DNA of 64,000 nucleotides from assembly GCF_014207655.1 (NCBI RefSeq), contig NZ_JACHHJ010000001.1, positions 372,001 through 436,000 on the forward strand, given 5' to 3'. Shown piece by piece: positions 62,764 to 64,000 of the stretch. Under the pieces are notes generated by a model. That model saw only the letters and a program-made list of their open reading frames with translations, did not search any database and was not told the DNA's origin. A program made the translations under genes and the position numbers. How positions within the stretch are numbered: position 1 is the first letter of the stretch; each line of letters begins with the position of its first letter. This stretch comes from Geomicrobium halophilum. Lineage in GTDB: Bacteria; Bacillota; Bacilli; Bacillales; Marinococcaceae.

Positions 62764-62964
62764 AGAGCGTGTTCAAAAAGCCGAGAAGTTAGAAAATGTT
62801 CTTCTCTTTTCGCCAAATGACGAAAGCTTAAATTTTCTTATGCTCTGGAATACAAGAAAGCCCGTCTCGAGCATCCTGCTTGCACCATGAAAACATTCAC
62901 TTCTCACGGAGAAAAAGGGGTTTCTTTTTCGAGGAAAGATTTCCCGGACTTTTTGAAGATCCTC
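62764..62964 (-). repeat. Dispersed repeat, copy C (MITE-like, inverted)
   Basis: 201 bp flanked by TTAA (62760-62763 and 62965-62968). Ends AGAGCGTGTTCAAAAAGCCG and, read from the other side, GAGGATCTTCAAAAAGTCCG are imperfect inverted repeats of about 18-20 bp. The core is inverted here (62868-62887). Best-preserved copy by ends. Lies between spx and mecA. Confidence 0.82.
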
Positions 62965-63099
62965 TTAAAAAGTAAGCACCGCAGTGCATATCAGCTTCCT
63001 ATATTTTATACAGTAGAAAAAGAACTTATAAAATAAAACCAAACGATTGACATTACGATTGACAGTGAGTGGAGTCGCCAGCTAGTAATCCCGAGGGCT

Positions 63100-63135
63100 T
63101 TTTCTCATCCACATTTATAAATGTGGATGAGAAAA
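63100..63135. other. Perfect 36-bp palindrome upstream of mecA
   Basis: Two perfect 18-nt arms (63100-63117 TTTTCTCATCCACATTTA and its complement 63118-63135) with no spacer. 170 nt before the mecA start. Could form a cruciform, be a protein-binding site or a bidirectional terminator. No coding overlap. Confidence 0.8.
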
Positions 63136-63304
63136 TGACAATTTGAACAACCTTAAGGATGGCATTCTCATCGCAGAAAATGGTACACTTGCCCTTAACA
63201 GGGATGATGAATTCGTATAGAATGGACTTAAGAGTTGAAAGCGACGCTCGATAAAAACAAAACAGCGTGCGGTTAGTCCACTTTAACCCGAGGAGGGAGA
63301 AATC

Positions 63305-63967
63305 GTGGAAATTGAAAGAATTAACGATACGACCATTAAGTTCTATATCACTTATGCAGATATCGAGGATAGAGGCTTTGACAGCGATGAAATTTGGTAT
63401 AATCGCGAACGTGGTGAAGAGTTCTTCTTTGAAATGATTAATGAAGCTCATGATCATGAGAATTTTGAAATTGAAGGTCCTTTATGGATTCAAGTTCAAG
63501 CGTTTGATAAAGGGCTGGAGATTGTCGTAACACGTGGTCAAATGAATGATGGGAATGTAAAACTGGAAATCCCTGTGGGCAAAGATAAAGAGGATAATGA
63601 AATTGACGATAATATCGTTGATATGCTAGATGAGCAATTGCGCTCAAGACAAAAAGATCGGGATTCTTTAACTCCAGAAGATCCATTAAGCATTGTCATC
63701 GCTTTTCAAGATCTGGAAGACTTAATTGCTCTAAGCAAAGCGGTTAAACTGGAAAATGTTAAAAATGAAATATATTCATTAGAAAATGTATATTATCTTC
63801 ACATTGAGTTTGATGATTACTACGATGAAGATGAACAAGATAACATGTTAAGCCGCGTCTTAGAGTACGGGGATGAATCAGATGTTTCTATCCATCGCAT
63901 TCGCGAATATGGAAACACGATTGTACCGGATCACGGTGTAGAAGTATTATCCTCTTACTTCTCATAA
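63305..63967 (+). CDS. mecA: Adaptor protein MecA
   Basis: ClpC adaptor that targets proteins (ComK and others in Bacillus) for degradation and negatively controls competence. 220 residues: N-terminal domain starting MEIERINDTTIKFYITYADI (substrate binding, about 1-90), acidic linker (GKDKEDNEIDDN...), C-terminal ClpC-binding domain (SIVIAFQDLEDLIALSKAV onward). GTG start 63305 with GAGGAGGGAG about 5 nt upstream. Strongly acidic for its length, more than the B. subtilis protein by eye. Next gene in B. subtilis would be coiA; the window ends. Confidence 0.94.
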   Translation: MEIERINDTTIKFYITYADIEDRGFDSDEIWYNRERGEEFFFEMINEAHDHENFEIEGPLWIQVQAFDKGLEIVVTRGQMNDGNVKLEIPVGKDKEDNEIDDNIVDMLDEQLRSRQKDRDSLTPEDPLSIVIAFQDLEDLIALSKAVKLENVKNEIYSLENVYYLHIEFDDYYDEDEQDNMLSRVLEYGDESDVSIHRIREYGNTIVPDHGVEVLSSYFS

Positions 63968-64000
63968 CCATTAAAACGAGCGCTGGGGTCCTAAATGGGA

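Overview
The window looks like chromosome of a low-to-moderate GC, salt-adapted member of the Bacillaceae. Evidence: Bacillus-type ribosome binding sites with frequent GTG/TTG starts, many acidic extracytoplasmic proteins (for example the TAXI binding lipoprotein with Asp/Glu-only stretches), an OpuC-type osmolyte transporter, and a right-hand half that follows the Bacillus subtilis order argCJBD-carAB-argF, yjzD-like, fabH-fabF, yjbA, trpS, spx, mecA. I cannot fix the genus. No rRNA, tRNA, CRISPR array or transposase gene was found.

Layout. 0-7 kb: a partial CocE-type hydrolase, a four-gene OpuC-like quaternary-amine ABC transporter on the minus strand and, divergently, a GbsR-type regulator followed by three overlapping or tightly spaced genes that fit L-carnitine breakdown to glycine betaine (BKACE enzyme, carnitine dehydrogenase, hot-dog thioesterase). 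7-17.3 kb: accessory genes (aminotransferase, decayed twin crcB fluoride channel genes, small membrane proteins, YhjD-like and IDEAL-domain proteins, dCTP deaminase, a cyclic amidohydrolase/nitroreductase pair, an EmrB-type MFS exporter, DUF948, a frameshifted DUF5665 gene, pterin dehydratase). 17.4-21.2 kb: biotin carboxylase, biotin carrier and a PccB-type carboxyltransferase, making a complete acyl-CoA carboxylase. 21.3-24.5 kb: flotillin, a quinone reductase and an FAH hydrolase. 24.6-31.7 kb: a KamA-family radical SAM aminomutase, a class III aminotransferase, an RpiR regulator and a TAXI-TRAP transporter; the aminomutase has Arg where lysine 2,3-aminomutase has a lysine-binding Asp, so a beta-amino acid route with an acidic substrate is possible. 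32-39 kb: AI-2E transporter, rhodanese, ribokinase, YitT, BsuPI-type inhibitor, GNAT, CtaG and SCO (cytochrome oxidase assembly).

39.3-48.9 kb: one seven-gene arginine operon whose promoter contains an ARG-box-like operator between the -35 and -10, with a second weaker box downstream. 49-52 kb: a YjzD-like protein, a YGP-repeat protein and fatty-acid synthesis genes fabH-fabF. 52-64 kb: cell-wall enzymes (M15 peptidase and an LCP protein lacking usual catalytic residues), a five-part fusion of DHH phosphoesterase, CBS pair and CCA-adding enzyme, yjbA, trpS, a ResA-like thioredoxin, a Na+/Ca2+ exchanger, spx and mecA.

The most notable unexplained structure is a dispersed non-coding repeat, present three times (31.8, 60.0 and 62.8 kb, two orientations), about 200-280 bp, with imperfect terminal inverted repeats and TTAA at both edges of two copies: a probable MITE. 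Other points of note are a zero-spacer perfect 36-bp palindrome ahead of mecA, a probable ATT start codon at 56771, several single-base frameshifts in small genes, and a near-LexA box at a YhjD-like gene.
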